Assembly: GCA_030041335.1 (NCBI GenBank)
Contig: JASHOB010000153.1
Location: 1-49,945 of the forward strand
Direction: 5' to 3'
Length of the DNA stretch: 49,945 nt
Source of the DNA: Alphaproteobacteria bacterium
GTDB lineage: Bacteria > Pseudomonadota > Alphaproteobacteria > ATCC43930 > CGMCC-115725
This document shows positions 8,897-17,530 of the stretch, piece by piece. A model generated the notes under the pieces. It searched no databases. It had not been told where the DNA came from and saw only the letters and a program-made list of their open reading frames with translations. The position numbers and the translations under genes are program-made. Every line of letters starts with the position of its first letter. Within the stretch, counting starts at the first letter, position 1.

Positions 8897-9751
8897 ATGT
8901 CCCGCATCGCCTACGTCAATGGCCGCTACCTCCCGCACCGGCTGGCGCGCGTTCATGTCGAGGATCGCGGCTTTCAATTCGCCGACGCGGTCTACGAGGT
9001 GATCGCCATCCGCCGCGGCGCTTTCGTCGATGAGGACCGCCACCTGGCGCGGCTGACGCGGTCGCGCGGCGTGCTCGCATTGGCGGCGCCGATGTCGGAA
9101 GCGGCGCTCAAACTGGTGATCCGTGAGACGGTACGGCGCAATCGGGTCGGCGACGGCATCGTCTATCTCCAGCTGTCCCGCGGCGCCGCACCGCGCGACT
9201 TTGCATTTCCGGCGCATACCCGGCCCAGCCTCGTCATCACCGTACGACACATGCGCATCGCCGATCCGCGCCTCGTCGCAGAGGGTATCGCCGTCATCAC
9301 GGTGCCGGATCAGCGTTGGAAGCGGCCCGACGTCAAATCCGTTTCGCTATTGCCCAACGTGCTGGCGAAACAACGGGCGAAAGAAGCGGGCGCCTATGAG
9401 GCTTGGCAGATCGATGCGCAGGGCAATGTCAGCGAAGGCACCTCGTCCAATGCCTGGATCGTCAGCGCCGCAGACGAAGTGATCACGCGGCAGGCCGACA
9501 CCAGCATCCTCAAAGGGGTCACCCGGATGGCGGTCTTCGACATTTTGGCGCGCAAGGGTCTGCGCCTGGTCGAGCGGCCGTTCAGCGTCGCCGAAGCAAT
9601 GGCGGCACGCGAGGCGATGCTGACGAGCGCCACCAACGGCGTGCTGCCGGTCGTGCGCATCGACGGCGCGCCGGTTGGCGACGGCCGCCCCGGCCCCTTG
9701 GCGCTAAGCCTCGCGGCGGCCTACCGCGCCTTCATGGACGGCGAGGCATGA
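8897..9751 (+). CDS. dat: D-amino-acid transaminase (PLP fold type IV)
   Basis: Aminotransferase class IV, 284 residues, expected to interconvert D-alanine and D-glutamate with their 2-oxo acids. Characteristic segments: YVNGRYLP at the start, VEDRGFQFADAVYEV, the RGAAPRDF substrate-side motif, the PLP lysine K147 in DVKSVSLLPNVLAKQ, and E180 in VSEGTSSNAWIV, which contacts the pyridine nitrogen in the family. The frame is open far upstream, but ATG 8897 fits the family N-terminus exactly. Its TGA overlaps the ATG of the next gene (ATGA at 9748-9751). Branched-chain transaminase and aminodeoxychorismate lyase are relatives, but the LLPNVLAKQ and APR motifs favour D-AAT. Confidence 0.88.
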   Translation: MSRIAYVNGRYLPHRLARVHVEDRGFQFADAVYEVIAIRRGAFVDEDRHLARLTRSRGVLALAAPMSEAALKLVIRETVRRNRVGDGIVYLQLSRGAAPRDFAFPAHTRPSLVITVRHMRIADPRLVAEGIAVITVPDQRWKRPDVKSVSLLPNVLAKQRAKEAGAYEAWQIDAQGNVSEGTSSNAWIVSAADEVITRQADTSILKGVTRMAVFDILARKGLRLVERPFSVAEAMAAREAMLTSATNGVLPVVRIDGAPVGDGRPGPLALSLAAAYRAFMDGEA

Positions 9752-10395
9752 CCCGTCCCCGCGCGGTGCTGTTCGACTGGGACAACACGCTCGTCGACAG
9801 CTGGGAGACGATCCACGAGGCGATGCGCCATTGCCTGACGCAAATGGGACGCGAGCCATGGAGCCTGGCCGAGGTCAAGGCGCGGACACGCCTCTCGCTG
9901 ATCGAGGCGTTTCCACCCCTCTTCGGCGCCCGCTGGGAGGAGGCGCGGCAGCTTTACTTCGACCGTTTCCACGCGATCCATCTCGAGCGCATCAAGCCGT
10001 TGCCCGGCGTGCTGGCGCTGCTAGACGGGCTTGCGAAGCTCGGCGTGCCGCTCGCCGTCGTCAGCAACAAGACCGGCGCCACCCTGCGCCAGGAGGCCGA
10101 ACATTTCGGCTGGACGCCGCGCTTCGCCAGGCTGGTGGGCGCCGGCGACGCCTCTGCCGACAAGCCGGCGGCGGCCCCGATCTTGATGGCGCTCGAAGCG
10201 ACCGGCATTTCGCCCGGTCGCCATGTCTGGTACGTGGGCGACACCGGAATCGACATGCAATGCGCCGCCAATGCGGGATGCCACGGGGTGTTGCTGCACA
10301 CGGCGGTGCCCGGCGATGCCGCCCTCGAACGATATACCCCGGCCCTAAGGTTCGATAATTGCAACGCTTTCCTGACCTATATCAAAGCCTTGTGA
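9748..10395 (+). CDS. HAD-superfamily phosphatase, phosphoglycolate-phosphatase-like
   Basis: 215-residue HAD hydrolase. Motif I is FDWDNTLVDS (nucleophile Asp about residue 10), a helical cap follows, motif II is VVSNKTG, motif III the Lys in ADKPAAAPI, and motif IV GDTGIDMQ. Size and cap type match the Gph/PGP-like subfamily (C1 cap), but such enzymes differ widely in substrate, so 2-phosphoglycolate is only one candidate. The four-base overlap with the transaminase gene suggests coupled translation. The same pair lies before hfq in related alphaproteobacteria, though no functional link is established. Confidence 0.82.
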   Translation: MTRPRAVLFDWDNTLVDSWETIHEAMRHCLTQMGREPWSLAEVKARTRLSLIEAFPPLFGARWEEARQLYFDRFHAIHLERIKPLPGVLALLDGLAKLGVPLAVVSNKTGATLRQEAEHFGWTPRFARLVGAGDASADKPAAAPILMALEATGISPGRHVWYVGDTGIDMQCAANAGCHGVLLHTAVPGDAALERYTPALRFDNCNAFLTYIKAL

Positions 10396-10440
10396 TTTGG
10401 CGCCGGTATCCTATTTGCTATGTATCAACGAATGGCGGCA

Positions 10441-10466
10441 CGGGACTCCCATAAGGGGAGGTCCCG
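10441..10466 (+). promoter_or_regulatory. Stem-loop in the hfq leader
   Basis: CGGGAC (10441-10446) pairs with GTCCCG (10461-10466); after a one-base bulge TCCC pairs with GGGA, leaving an ATAAG loop. It lies 29 bases before the hfq ATG. No T-run follows, so it is more likely a leader structure than an intrinsic terminator of the HAD gene. Confidence 0.45.
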
Positions 10467-10484
10467 CGCAGACCACGTGAATGA

Positions 10485-10495
10485 GGGGAATCCCC
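10485..10495 (+). promoter_or_regulatory. hfq Shine-Dalgarno inside a GGGG-AAT-CCCC palindrome
   Basis: The hfq ribosome-binding site (GAGGGG) is followed directly by AATCCCC and then the ATG at 10496. The four G residues can pair with the four C residues next to the start codon, which would mask the site. Together with the upstream stem-loop this suggests control of hfq translation, fitting the known autoregulation of hfq in other bacteria. Confidence 0.45.
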
Positions 10496-10747
10496 ATGTC
10501 GTCGGAAAAATCACAGAACGTTCAGGATATATTCCTGAATAATGTTCGGAAAAACAAAACACCTGTCACAGTATTCCTGGTTAATGGCGTAAAGTTACAG
10601 GGAATCATTACCTGGTTCGACAATTTCTGCGTCTTGCTGCGGCGCGATGCGCACTCGCAGCTCGTCTATAAGCATGCCATTTCGACCGTGATGCCGGCGC
10701 AACCGATCCAATTGTTTGAAGGCGGCAAGGAACCTGAACAAGACTAA
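10496..10747 (+). CDS. hfq: RNA chaperone Hfq
   Basis: Sm-like hexameric RNA chaperone that pairs small RNAs with mRNAs. The 83-residue product starts [19 protein letters not shown] (Q8 and the N-terminal helix of the Sm1 region), then [21 protein letters not shown] (Sm1) and the Sm2 signature [11 protein letters not shown], with the YKH RNA-pocket residues. ATG 10496 is chosen over ATG 10481 because GAGGGG lies seven bases before it and it fits the family N-terminus. The coding strand is AT-richer than its neighbours in the first 100 bases. hflX begins inside its 3' end. Confidence 0.97.
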   Translation: MSSEKSQNVQDIFLNNVRKNKTPVTVFLVNGVKLQGIITWFDNFCVLLRRDAHSQLVYKHAISTVMPAQPIQLFEGGKEPEQD

Positions 10748-12065
10748 CGCGCACGATGCCGTAGCGACCGCGGCTCCCGCTCCTCCCTGCTTGGTGCTTC
10801 ACCCCTATTTGCGGACCGCCGCCGGCGCCGCGGGCATGCGCACGCCGCAAGCGCGGCTCGACGAGGCGGTCGGACTGGCTGGCGCGATCGATCTGCAAAT
10901 CGTCCACAAGGCGGTGCTGCCGGTGCGGCAGTGGCAGCCCTCATCCCTGATCGGTCAAGGCGGGGTCGAACATCTGGCGCAAATCATCGAGCAAAAGCGC
11001 ATCCAGGTTGCCGTGATCGACGCGACCGTTTCGCCGGTCCAGCAGCGCAATCTGGAGCGCGCCTGGAAATGCAAAGTCATCGACCGCTCCGGCCTGATCC
11101 TAGAAATTTTTGGTGAACGAGCGCGCAGCCATGAGGGCCGGCTGCAGGTTGAACTCGCGGCGCTGACCTATCAGCGCTCGCGGCTCGTCAGGTCCTGGAC
11201 CCACTTGGAAAGGCAGCGCGGCGGTTTCGGCTTCTTGGGTGGTCCCGGCGAAAGCCAGCTCGAAATGGACCGGCGCCTGATCGGCGACCGCATCTTCAAG
11301 TTGAGGCAGGAGATCGACGGCGTCAGGCGCACCCGCAACCTGCAACGCCAGGCGCGCCAGCGCGTGCCGTATCCGGCGATCGCGCTCGTGGGCTATACCA
11401 ATGCCGGAAAATCCACCTTGTTCAATCGGCTGAGCCGCGCCTCGGTGGCGGCCGCTGACCAGCTGTTCATGACACTCGACCCGACGGTTCGCGAGATCGT
11501 ACTGCCTTCGGGCCGCAAGGCGATCCTCTCCGACACGGTCGGTTTCATTTCCGATTTGCCGACGCAGCTCGTGGCGGCGTTCCGCGCCACGCTCGAGGAA
11601 GTCACCGAAGCCGATCTCATCGTCCATGTCCGTGATCTGCATCATCCCGACAGCGAAGCGCAGCGCGCCGACGTCCACGCCGTTCTCGAAGAGTTGGGGC
11701 TCGGCTCGCACCTCCAGAACGCCACCGTTGAGGCGCTGAACAAGATCGACCTGCTCGATTGCCAGCAGGGCTTGGCGCTCGAACAGCGACAGCGGCGCAA
11801 CGGCGCGGCGGCAAAATCGGTTGCGGTCTCGGCGGCGACGGGCGATGGCTGCGATCGATTGCTGGCGCTCATCGATGCCTGCCTCGCGAGCGATCGCGAG
11901 CTGGTTGAGCTCGATGTGCCGGTGAGTGACGGCGCCGGGCTCGCCTGGCTTTACGCCCATGGCGAGGTGCTGCGCCGGGTCGACGGCGAGGCGGCCGCGC
12001 ACCTCGCGGTGCGACTGTCGCCGGCGGATCTCGGTCGATTTCGGAACCGGGAATTACGCGATTGA
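10716..12065 (+). CDS. hflX: Ribosome-associated GTPase HflX
   Basis: OBG-HflX GTPase that splits stalled ribosomes. The product has the N-terminal HflX domain ([14 protein letters not shown], then [10 protein letters not shown]), the glycine-rich linker [18 protein letters not shown], and the G domain with G1 [10 protein letters not shown]3 DTVGF and G4 NKID. The start is uncertain. The frame opens at TTG 10716, giving 449 residues and a 32-bp overlap with hfq; a later start would trim the conserved LVLHPYLR segment if it fell beyond about 10790. The hfq-hflX pairing is the classic order and implies co-transcription. Confidence 0.93.
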   Translation: MKAARNLNKTNAHDAVATAAPAPPCLVLHPYLRTAAGAAGMRTPQARLDEAVGLAGAIDLQIVHKAVLPVRQWQPSSLIGQGGVEHLAQIIEQKRIQVAVIDATVSPVQQRNLERAWKCKVIDRSGLILEIFGERARSHEGRLQVELAALTYQRSRLVRSWTHLERQRGGFGFLGGPGESQLEMDRRLIGDRIFKLRQEIDGVRRTRNLQRQARQRVPYPAIALVGYTNAGKSTLFNRLSRASVAAADQLFMTLDPTVREIVLPSGRKAILSDTVGFISDLPTQLVAAFRATLEEVTEADLIVHVRDLHHPDSEAQRADVHAVLEELGLGSHLQNATVEALNKIDLLDCQQGLALEQRQRRNGAAAKSVAVSAATGDGCDRLLALIDACLASDRELVELDVPVSDGAGLAWLYAHGEVLRRVDGEAAAHLAVRLSPADLGRFRNRELRD

Positions 12066-12210
12066 AACGTCGCTAAGGGGCGGATTTTCTGTGAGAATCA
12101 TAAATTCGATTTAACTTTATTCAACCGCCGAAGCACCGCTAAATGCCCGACAGCGGCTTTGCCGCGCCGCCCGCTCAACCCCCTTGGCGGGCGAAGACCC
12201 CTGGGTGGCT

Positions 12211-12244
12211 CCGCCCGCTATCCATCCTCCATGATGGCGGGCGG
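12211..12244. terminator. Strong hairpin between convergent hflX and FAH genes
   Basis: CCGCCCGC (12211-12218) and GCGGGCGG (12237-12244) form a perfect 8-bp stem; CATC and GATG can extend it inside. It lies in the 217-bp gap between two convergent genes, where a two-way terminator is expected. There is no clean T-run on either side, so intrinsic termination is not proven. The rest of the gap holds no recognisable gene. Confidence 0.4.
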
Positions 12245-12282
12245 GGCGCCTTCGTTTTCGTGCAGATATAAGAGCTTAGATG

Positions 12283-13143
12283 CTATTCCTCAGCTGCGAT
12301 GGGATTGCGCAGCCGGCCGATTCCGGAGGCCTCGACTTCAACAACATCACCCGGCTTGAGCCAGCGCGGCGGATCGAAGCGTACCCCTGCTCCGGTTGGC
12401 GTCCCCGTTGAGATGACGTCGCCCGGCCGCAAGGTCATGAAGGTCGACACGTAACTGATCAGATCGGCGAAGCCGTAGATAAGATTGGCAGTGACGTCGT
12501 GCTGGCGCCGCTCGCCATTGACGAAGGTCGATAGCGTCAGGGCGCTCAAGTCGGCGATCTCGTCGGCGGTCACCAGCCACGGCCCCATCGATCCGCTGGC
12601 ATCGAAGTTTTTGCCCTGGGTCACGTTGAATTTGCCGTGACGCGTCCAGTCGCGGATGGTGCCTTCCTGGAAACAGGCAAGGCCAAAAATATGCGCGTTT
12701 GCCGCGCTCTTCGCAATGCGCCGGCCCGGCTTACCGATCACCAGTGCGATTTCGCCTTCGTAATCGAGCTGGCTCGATTCGGGCGGCCGCAAGATTGGCT
12801 CGTTGTGCGCCACCAGCGATTCACGGGTGCGGAAGAACATGCTCGGATATTTCGCGGCTTCGCTGCCATCTTTGTATTCGGCGTTGCGGTCGCCGTAATT
12901 GACGCCGATGCACAAAATCTTCTCCGCGTCCGGAACCGGAATTCGATAGCGCAGCGCCGACAAGGCCACGTCGCCCGAAGCGCGCTCCACCTCATCGCGC
13001 AAAACCGGCAGCGCATCGTGCGCGATGGCGTCGCGCAAGCCGGCATATCGCGTCTTCAATCGCGCGCCGAGATCGACGACGGCGTCGCCCTTGACCGCGC
13101 CCCAGGAATCCGTGCCATGAGCCGTGTAAGACAAAAGCCGCAT
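12283..13143 (-). CDS. Fumarylacetoacetate hydrolase (FAH) family protein
   Basis: 286 residues; the C-terminal two thirds is a FAH domain. Seen are ILCIGVNYGDRNAEY, the metal-ligand segment LDYEGEIALVIGK (acidic residues for Mg or Mn), GKNFDASGSMGPWLV and the STGTPTGAG loop. Family members cleave C-C bonds in acylpyruvates and oxo-enoates or decarboxylate oxaloacetate; the common DUF2437-type N-terminus (MRLLSY) fits this branch. It is divergent from the ligA-ligB pair, which suggests a role in opening or hydrating aromatic ring-cleavage products, but the substrate is not readable from sequence. Confidence 0.85.
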   Translation of the reverse strand: MRLLSYTAHGTDSWGAVKGDAVVDLGARLKTRYAGLRDAIAHDALPVLRDEVERASGDVALSALRYRIPVPDAEKILCIGVNYGDRNAEYKDGSEAAKYPSMFFRTRESLVAHNEPILRPPESSQLDYEGEIALVIGKPGRRIAKSAANAHIFGLACFQEGTIRDWTRHGKFNVTQGKNFDASGSMGPWLVTADEIADLSALTLSTFVNGERRQHDVTANLIYGFADLISYVSTFMTLRPGDVISTGTPTGAGVRFDPPRWLKPGDVVEVEASGIGRLRNPIAAEE

Positions 13144-13336
13144 GTATCGATCCTAAGCTTGGTGCCCAACGCAGACAACCGTCGAGCTTTGCGCCCGGCG
13201 CGCGCCCCTCGCGTGCCGTGATCCGCAGCATTGCGCATGATCGGGGCGCTCGCCAAGGGGGATTCGCTCGTCATCCGTTTCATCCCGGTCGGATCGGTTG
13301 GCGTTGGCGCCTGCACTCGTGAAGTGGAGAGGCGAT

Positions 13337-13366
13337 TTGATCATGGCTGGCGGCTCTTGATATAAA
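13337..13366 (+). promoter_or_regulatory. Sigma-70-like promoter for ligA-ligB
   Basis: TTGATC (13337-13342), 18-bp spacer, TATAAA (13361-13366) in the 274-bp gap divergent from the FAH gene. Transcription would begin near 13373, which excludes the in-frame ATG at 13370 and supports ATG 13418 as the ligA start. No regulator gene lies next to it. Confidence 0.5.
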
Positions 13367-13417
13367 CGCATGTTCGACCATAGCCCCGCCGCTTCCCGCG
13401 GCGTCAACGGACCCGCA

Positions 13418-13720
13418 ATGAGCCTCTATTACGTGCAAAAGCTGCTCTACAATCTCAATCGTGAGCCGGCGATGCAGCGCGATTTCAAGGCCGATCCGAT
13501 GCGCGTCATGGCTGATTATGATCTCACCGCTGAGGAAAAAAAGGCGCTCACGGACGCCGACATCGGCTTGCTTTACGTCTTCGGCGTCAATGGCCAGCTG
13601 CTTATGCATTTTGCCGCGCTGCTCGGCATCGCGTGGGACGATTATCTCGAAGCCATGCGTGAAGGTGTCCGTCGGCATGGGCCGGTGCGCGCCGGAATCT
13701 ACGCCTTGGTGGAGGAATAA
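13418..13720 (+). CDS. LigA-type small subunit of a class III extradiol dioxygenase
   Basis: 100-residue all-helical protein of the protocatechuate 4,5-dioxygenase alpha-subunit family. It shows the pattern YYVQKLLYNLNREPAMQRDFKADP, then YDLTAEEKKALTDADIGLLYVFGVNGQLLMHFA. In LigAB this subunit caps the active site of the catalytic beta subunit. The start ATG 13418 is set by family alignment and by the promoter at 13337-13366; an upstream in-frame ATG at 13370 would lie before the predicted transcript start. It ends in TAA directly before the ligB start. Confidence 0.85.
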   Translation: MSLYYVQKLLYNLNREPAMQRDFKADPMRVMADYDLTAEEKKALTDADIGLLYVFGVNGQLLMHFAALLGIAWDDYLEAMREGVRRHGPVRAGIYALVEE

Positions 13721-14542
13721 TTGGCGCTCGTGTTTGCCGGCATCTGCAGCCACGCTCCGGGCATCGTCAATCGCGCCGAGCGCGTCGAAGCCAGCCGGCG
13801 CGAGGCACTTTATGACGCCTATGGACGGATGGGGCGCGCCATCAGGGACAAGTCTCCGGATGTGCTGGTTGTCATCGGCGCCGAGCATTTCGGCAATTTC
13901 TTCATGAACAACATGCCGGCCTTCGCCATGGGCATGGCCGATTACTACGAAGGCCCGATCGAGGATGAAGGGTGGCTCAAGATCAAGCGCCGCCGCGTCG
14001 CCGGCAATCGCGACCTCTCGGAGCGTCTCATTGCGCGGGTGATGGATGAGGTCGATGTCGCCTATTGCGAGGAGTGGAAGCTCGATCATGCCATTATGGT
14101 GCCCCTCCATTTTCTTACGCCCGACTACCGCCTGCCAATTGTGCCCGCCAACATCAATTGCCAAGGTCCGCCGCTGACGCCGCTCCACCGCGCCTATCGC
14201 TTCGGAGAGGCGCTGCGCCGCGCCGCCGAGGCGGTGCCGGAACGCATCGCCATCATCGGCACGGGCGGCATCTCGCATTGGCCGGCGACGCCGAATTCAG
14301 GAAAGATAAACGAGGCCTGGGACCGCGATTTCCTGGCCCGGTGGGCGGGCGGCGACAAGGCGGCAATGTTGTCCTACAGCGATGCGGCAACCTACCGCGA
14401 TGCCGGGCAGGGCGGTTTCGAAATTCGCACCTTCATCGCCATCGCGGGCGTTGCCGCTGAGCGCAAAGGTGAGATCTGGCACTACGACGCTATCAGTCCG
14501 TTCGCTGTCGGCTGCACCATCGGGGTTATGAACCTCGCGTGA
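13721..14542 (+). CDS. LigB-type catalytic subunit of a class III extradiol dioxygenase
   Basis: 273 residues of the LigB family, non-heme Fe(II) enzymes that open catecholic rings next to the hydroxyls. Candidate iron-ligand histidines are in GICSHAPGI (about residue 10) and GAEHFGNFF (about 53); a later conserved His is in IGTGGISHWP. The start is TTG 13721, immediately after the ligA stop, with GGAGGA just upstream. Protocatechuate, gallate, 2,3-dihydroxyphenylpropionate and homoprotocatechuate enzymes share this fold, so the substrate is unknown; pairing with a separate LigA points to the protocatechuate/gallate type. Confidence 0.85.
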   Translation: MALVFAGICSHAPGIVNRAERVEASRREALYDAYGRMGRAIRDKSPDVLVVIGAEHFGNFFMNNMPAFAMGMADYYEGPIEDEGWLKIKRRRVAGNRDLSERLIARVMDEVDVAYCEEWKLDHAIMVPLHFLTPDYRLPIVPANINCQGPPLTPLHRAYRFGEALRRAAEAVPERIAIIGTGGISHWPATPNSGKINEAWDRDFLARWAGGDKAAMLSYSDAATYRDAGQGGFEIRTFIAIAGVAAERKGEIWHYDAISPFAVGCTIGVMNLA

Positions 14543-14745
14543 CGACCCCATTGCACGCGCCGGTCGGAGTTAAACCGGTCGGGCGGGTTGCGGAGAGGCG
14601 GTCCGGAGGTTGTGCATCGTAGAGAATGAAGCATTTCGCCACGGATTGCGTCGGCGCCTCACCCTTCAACGCGCGTCCGTTGGCCAAAATTGTCCGCGTC
14701 CGAAAATGGCGAGACGCCAGGGGTGGATCGGCGCATGATCGCCCC
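14543..14745. other. Spacer before the Ada-AlkA gene
   Basis: 203 bp. The reading frame of the next gene is open from ATG 14626, but that leader shows no family similarity. No clear promoter or Ada box was recognised by eye. Confidence 0.4.
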
Positions 14746-16260
14746 ATGCCGCTCGACCCCGATATTTGCTATCGCGCCGTGGTCGCCCGCGATCCGCGCT
14801 TCGATGGTCGTTTCTTTGTTGCCGTGAGCACCACCGGCATCTATTGCCGGCCGATCTGTCCCGCGCGCACGCCGCATCGCGACCACGTCACCTTCTATCA
14901 GACTGCCGCCGCGGCACAGGAAGCGGGCTATCGCGCGTGTTTGCGTTGCCGCCCCGAGACCGCGCCAAATGTCGGCGCCTGGCGCGGCACATCCAACACC
15001 GTGAGCCGGGCGCTGGCGCTGATTGAAAACGGCGCGCTTGATGGCGACAATGTCGAGGCACTGGCCGGACGAGTCGGTGTCGGTGGCCGGCAATTGCGCC
15101 GCTTGTTCCAGGAACACCTTGGTGCCTCGCCCGTGGCGGTGGCCCAGACGCGGCGCATTCTGCTGGCGAAGCAACTCATCCACGAGACCGGTCTGTCGAT
15201 GACCGAGGTGGCGCTGGCGGCGGGCTTCGGCAGCGTGCGCCGGTTCAACGATATTTTCCGCCAACTTTACCGCCGTCCACCCCGGACCTTGCGGCGGCGC
15301 GGCTTCGCGCGCGATGGCTCGGCGATCGAGTTGACCCTGGCATACCAGCCACCCTACGACTGGGACGCCATGATCGGCTTTCTCGCGGCGCGCGCTATTC
15401 CCGGCGTCGAGAGGGTGACGTACGCCATCTATCGCCGCACCTTTGCCAGCGGCACCATCACGGTGTCGCATGAACCAGAACGACGCCGGTTGCGCGTCGC
15501 GGCGCGGCTCGACGATGTTGGCGTCCTGCCGTTAATCCTGCCGCGGGTGCGCCGCGTCTTCGATCTCGATGCCGATCCCGAGGCCATTGCCCAGTGTCTC
15601 TCGCGTGATCCGCTGTTGGCGCCGCTCCTGGCCCAACGTCCGGGGCTGCGTCTGCCGGGTGCGTGGGATGGTTTCGAGATGGCGGTTCGTGCCGTAATCG
15701 GCCAGCAAATCACGATCGCCGGCGCGCGAAGCCTCCTTGGCAAACTGGTCGCCCGCTACGGCGCGAACGTCCCCGGCGCAGGGGACGGCCTCGCGCACGT
15801 CTTTCCGACACCCGAACGGCTCATCGGTAAAGACCTTGCGGCGCTCGGCATGCCTCGTGCCAGGGCCGTCGCGATCGCGTCTCTGGCGCAGGCGGCGCTG
15901 GTCGATCCGGCGCTCTTCGAGCGTGGCGCCAGCCTCGAGGAAGCGGTCACCAAATTGTGCGCGGTGCCGGGCATCGGCAACTGGACCGCCCAGTACATCG
16001 CGATCCGTGCCCTGCGCGAGCCCGATGCGTTCCCCGCTTCCGATATCGGCCTGTTGCGTGCGCTGGCGGCGAACGGTGTACGGCCGAGACCGCAGGCGGT
16101 GACGGCGCGCGCCGAGGCGTGGCGGCCGTGGCGTGCCTACGCCGCGCAACATCTGTGGACTCACGATGTCGCGTTGTCTCCCGTGCGACAGGAGAGGAAA
16201 ATTGAAACTCACGCTCGAAAAATTGCCGTCGCCGATCGGAACTATTCTGCTCGTTTGTGA
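14746..16260 (+). CDS. Ada-type regulator fused to AlkA 3-methyladenine glycosylase
   Basis: 504-residue three-part protein of the adaptive response to alkylation. Residues about 1-75 are the Ada zinc/methylphosphotriester acceptor domain with its four cysteines (GIYCRPICPAR and YRACLRCRPE). About 80-185 are an AraC-type helix-turn-helix (MTEVALAAGFGSVRRFNDIFRQLY). About 195-480 are AlkA, with the helix-hairpin-helix CAVPGIGNWTAQYIAIRA and the catalytic Asp in FPASDIGLL. The Ada C-terminal O6-methylguanine domain is absent and is supplied by the next gene. ATG 14746 fits the family start. The C-terminus runs about 30 residues past the usual AlkA end and overlaps ogt by 59 bp. Confidence 0.93.
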   Translation: MPLDPDICYRAVVARDPRFDGRFFVAVSTTGIYCRPICPARTPHRDHVTFYQTAAAAQEAGYRACLRCRPETAPNVGAWRGTSNTVSRALALIENGALDGDNVEALAGRVGVGGRQLRRLFQEHLGASPVAVAQTRRILLAKQLIHETGLSMTEVALAAGFGSVRRFNDIFRQLYRRPPRTLRRRGFARDGSAIELTLAYQPPYDWDAMIGFLAARAIPGVERVTYAIYRRTFASGTITVSHEPERRRLRVAARLDDVGVLPLILPRVRRVFDLDADPEAIAQCLSRDPLLAPLLAQRPGLRLPGAWDGFEMAVRAVIGQQITIAGARSLLGKLVARYGANVPGAGDGLAHVFPTPERLIGKDLAALGMPRARAVAIASLAQAALVDPALFERGASLEEAVTKLCAVPGIGNWTAQYIAIRALREPDAFPASDIGLLRALAANGVRPRPQAVTARAEAWRPWRAYAAQHLWTHDVALSPVRQERKIETHARKIAVADRNYSARL

Positions 16261-16705
16261 CGGCGAGGCGATTCGCGCGCTCGATTTCGAAGATTTCGAG
16301 CCGCGCGTCATGCGGCTGTTGCGACACCATTGCGGCGATTTCGAGCTGGTGAGCGGCAAGGCGCCACGCGCCATCGCTGCGGCAATCGGCAACTACTTCG
16401 ACGGCGATATCCGTGCCACCGACAAGCTACCGACGGTGACTCGCGGCACCGATTTTCAGCGCAAGGTGTGGGCGGGGTTGCGCAAGATTCCTGCCGGCAA
16501 GACCTGGAGCTACGGCGATCTGGCCAAGCATATCGACCGTCCCCGGGCATGCCGGGCTGTCGGTCTTGCCAACGGCAGCAATCCGATTGCCATCGTGGTG
16601 CCCTGCCACCGGGTCATCGGTGCGAACGGTACGCTTACTGGCTATGGCGGCGGCATGTCGCGCAAGCGCTGGCTGCTTCGTCATGAAGGCGTGACAATTG
16701 CCTAG
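16202..16705 (+). CDS. ogt: Methylated-DNA--protein-cysteine methyltransferase Ogt
   Basis: 167-residue suicide enzyme that removes O6-alkyl groups from guanine. The active-site motif VPCHRVIG is intact and is followed by the usual GTLTGYGGGMSRKRWLL; FQRKVWAGLRKIPAGKTWSYGDLA is the DNA-binding helix region. The start is TTG 16202: AGGAGAGG lies five bases upstream, and the product then begins with the family-typical short beta-sheet domain. It overlaps the end of the Ada-AlkA gene, so both are probably one transcript, as with the alkA-ogt pair of Mycobacterium tuberculosis. Confidence 0.93.
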   Translation: MKLTLEKLPSPIGTILLVCDGEAIRALDFEDFEPRVMRLLRHHCGDFELVSGKAPRAIAAAIGNYFDGDIRATDKLPTVTRGTDFQRKVWAGLRKIPAGKTWSYGDLAKHIDRPRACRAVGLANGSNPIAIVVPCHRVIGANGTLTGYGGGMSRKRWLLRHEGVTIA

Positions 16706-16714
16706 GAGGGCCCA

Positions 16715-17530
16715 ATGGGTGCCAACCCACACCATGCCGACAAGTTCCACGCGTTGCACCGCGACTTCTTGATTCTGCCCAACGCCTGGGACCCCGGCAG
16801 CGCTCGCATCATCGAAACTTGCGGTGCCACCGCCGTCGCGACCACCAGCTCGGGTCTGGGGTGGAGTTGCGGCTATCCCGACGGCAACGCGATTCCAGTC
16901 GAGGTGTTGGCTAGGGCAACCGCCAGTATCGCGCGTGTCATTTCCGTGCCGCTGTCGGTCGATATCGAGGGCGGCTATGCCCGCGATGCAGAGACCGTCG
17001 GCAAGAATGTGGCGGTCATCCTCGATAGCGGTGGCGTCGGCATCAACATCGAGGATGGGAATGATCCGCCCGATTTGATGATCCGCAAGATTTCGGCGGC
17101 GCGCCGAGCGGGAGAGCACGCCGGCGTGCATCTGTTCATCAATGCGCGTACCGATGTTTATCTTCATGCATTGGTGGCCAAGGACCGGATGCTTGCGGAG
17201 AGCGTCGAGCGCGCGGCGCGCTATCGCGAAGCGGGCGCCGACGGAATCTTCGTGCCTGGCGTGACCGAACCCGATTCGCTCCGTGCCATCGCCCAAGCCG
17301 TGGCGCCGCTGCCGCTCAATGCCATGGTGCGCCCAGACCTGCCGCCGGCGGCGGCGTTGAAGAGCTTCGGCGTGCGGCGCCTCTCGGCCGGCGGCGCGAT
17401 CGCGATGAGCGCGTTGAGCTTGACGCGAAAGCTTGCTGCCGAATTCCTAGCCAGCGGCGATTCCCGCGCGCTATCCGCCAATATCGAGGGCGTGACCTAT
17501 CCAGGGCTTAATGCCCTATTCAAGAAGTAG
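16715..17530 (+). CDS. Isocitrate lyase/PEP mutase-family protein
   Basis: 271 residues of the phosphoenolpyruvate mutase/isocitrate lyase superfamily. Visible are LPNAWDPGSARIIE, the metal-site strand SVDIEGGYA, GGVGINIEDG and INARTDVY. The isocitrate lyase signature KKCGH is absent, so true isocitrate or methylisocitrate lyase is unlikely; this compact branch is usually annotated oxaloacetate decarboxylase or carboxy-PEP mutase-like. The ATG is preceded by a perfect AGGAGG site and lies ten bases after ogt, so it may be read from the repair operon, though no repair role is suggested by its sequence. Confidence 0.8.
   Translation: MGANPHHADKFHALHRDFLILPNAWDPGSARIIETCGATAVATTSSGLGWSCGYPDGNAIPVEVLARATASIARVISVPLSVDIEGGYARDAETVGKNVAVILDSGGVGINIEDGNDPPDLMIRKISAARRAGEHAGVHLFINARTDVYLHALVAKDRMLAESVERAARYREAGADGIFVPGVTEPDSLRAIAQAVAPLPLNAMVRPDLPPAAALKSFGVRRLSAGGAIAMSALSLTRKLAAEFLASGDSRALSANIEGVTYPGLNALFKK

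Noticed and set aside
10396-10420. TGGCGC...TTGC resembling a sigma-54 promoter before hfq
   Set aside because: The gap between the GG and GC elements is 11 bases or more after TGGCGC, too long for the fixed -24/-12 spacing.
13370-13417. Upstream ATG of the LigA gene
   Set aside because: It precedes the predicted transcription start and the extra residues have no family counterpart.
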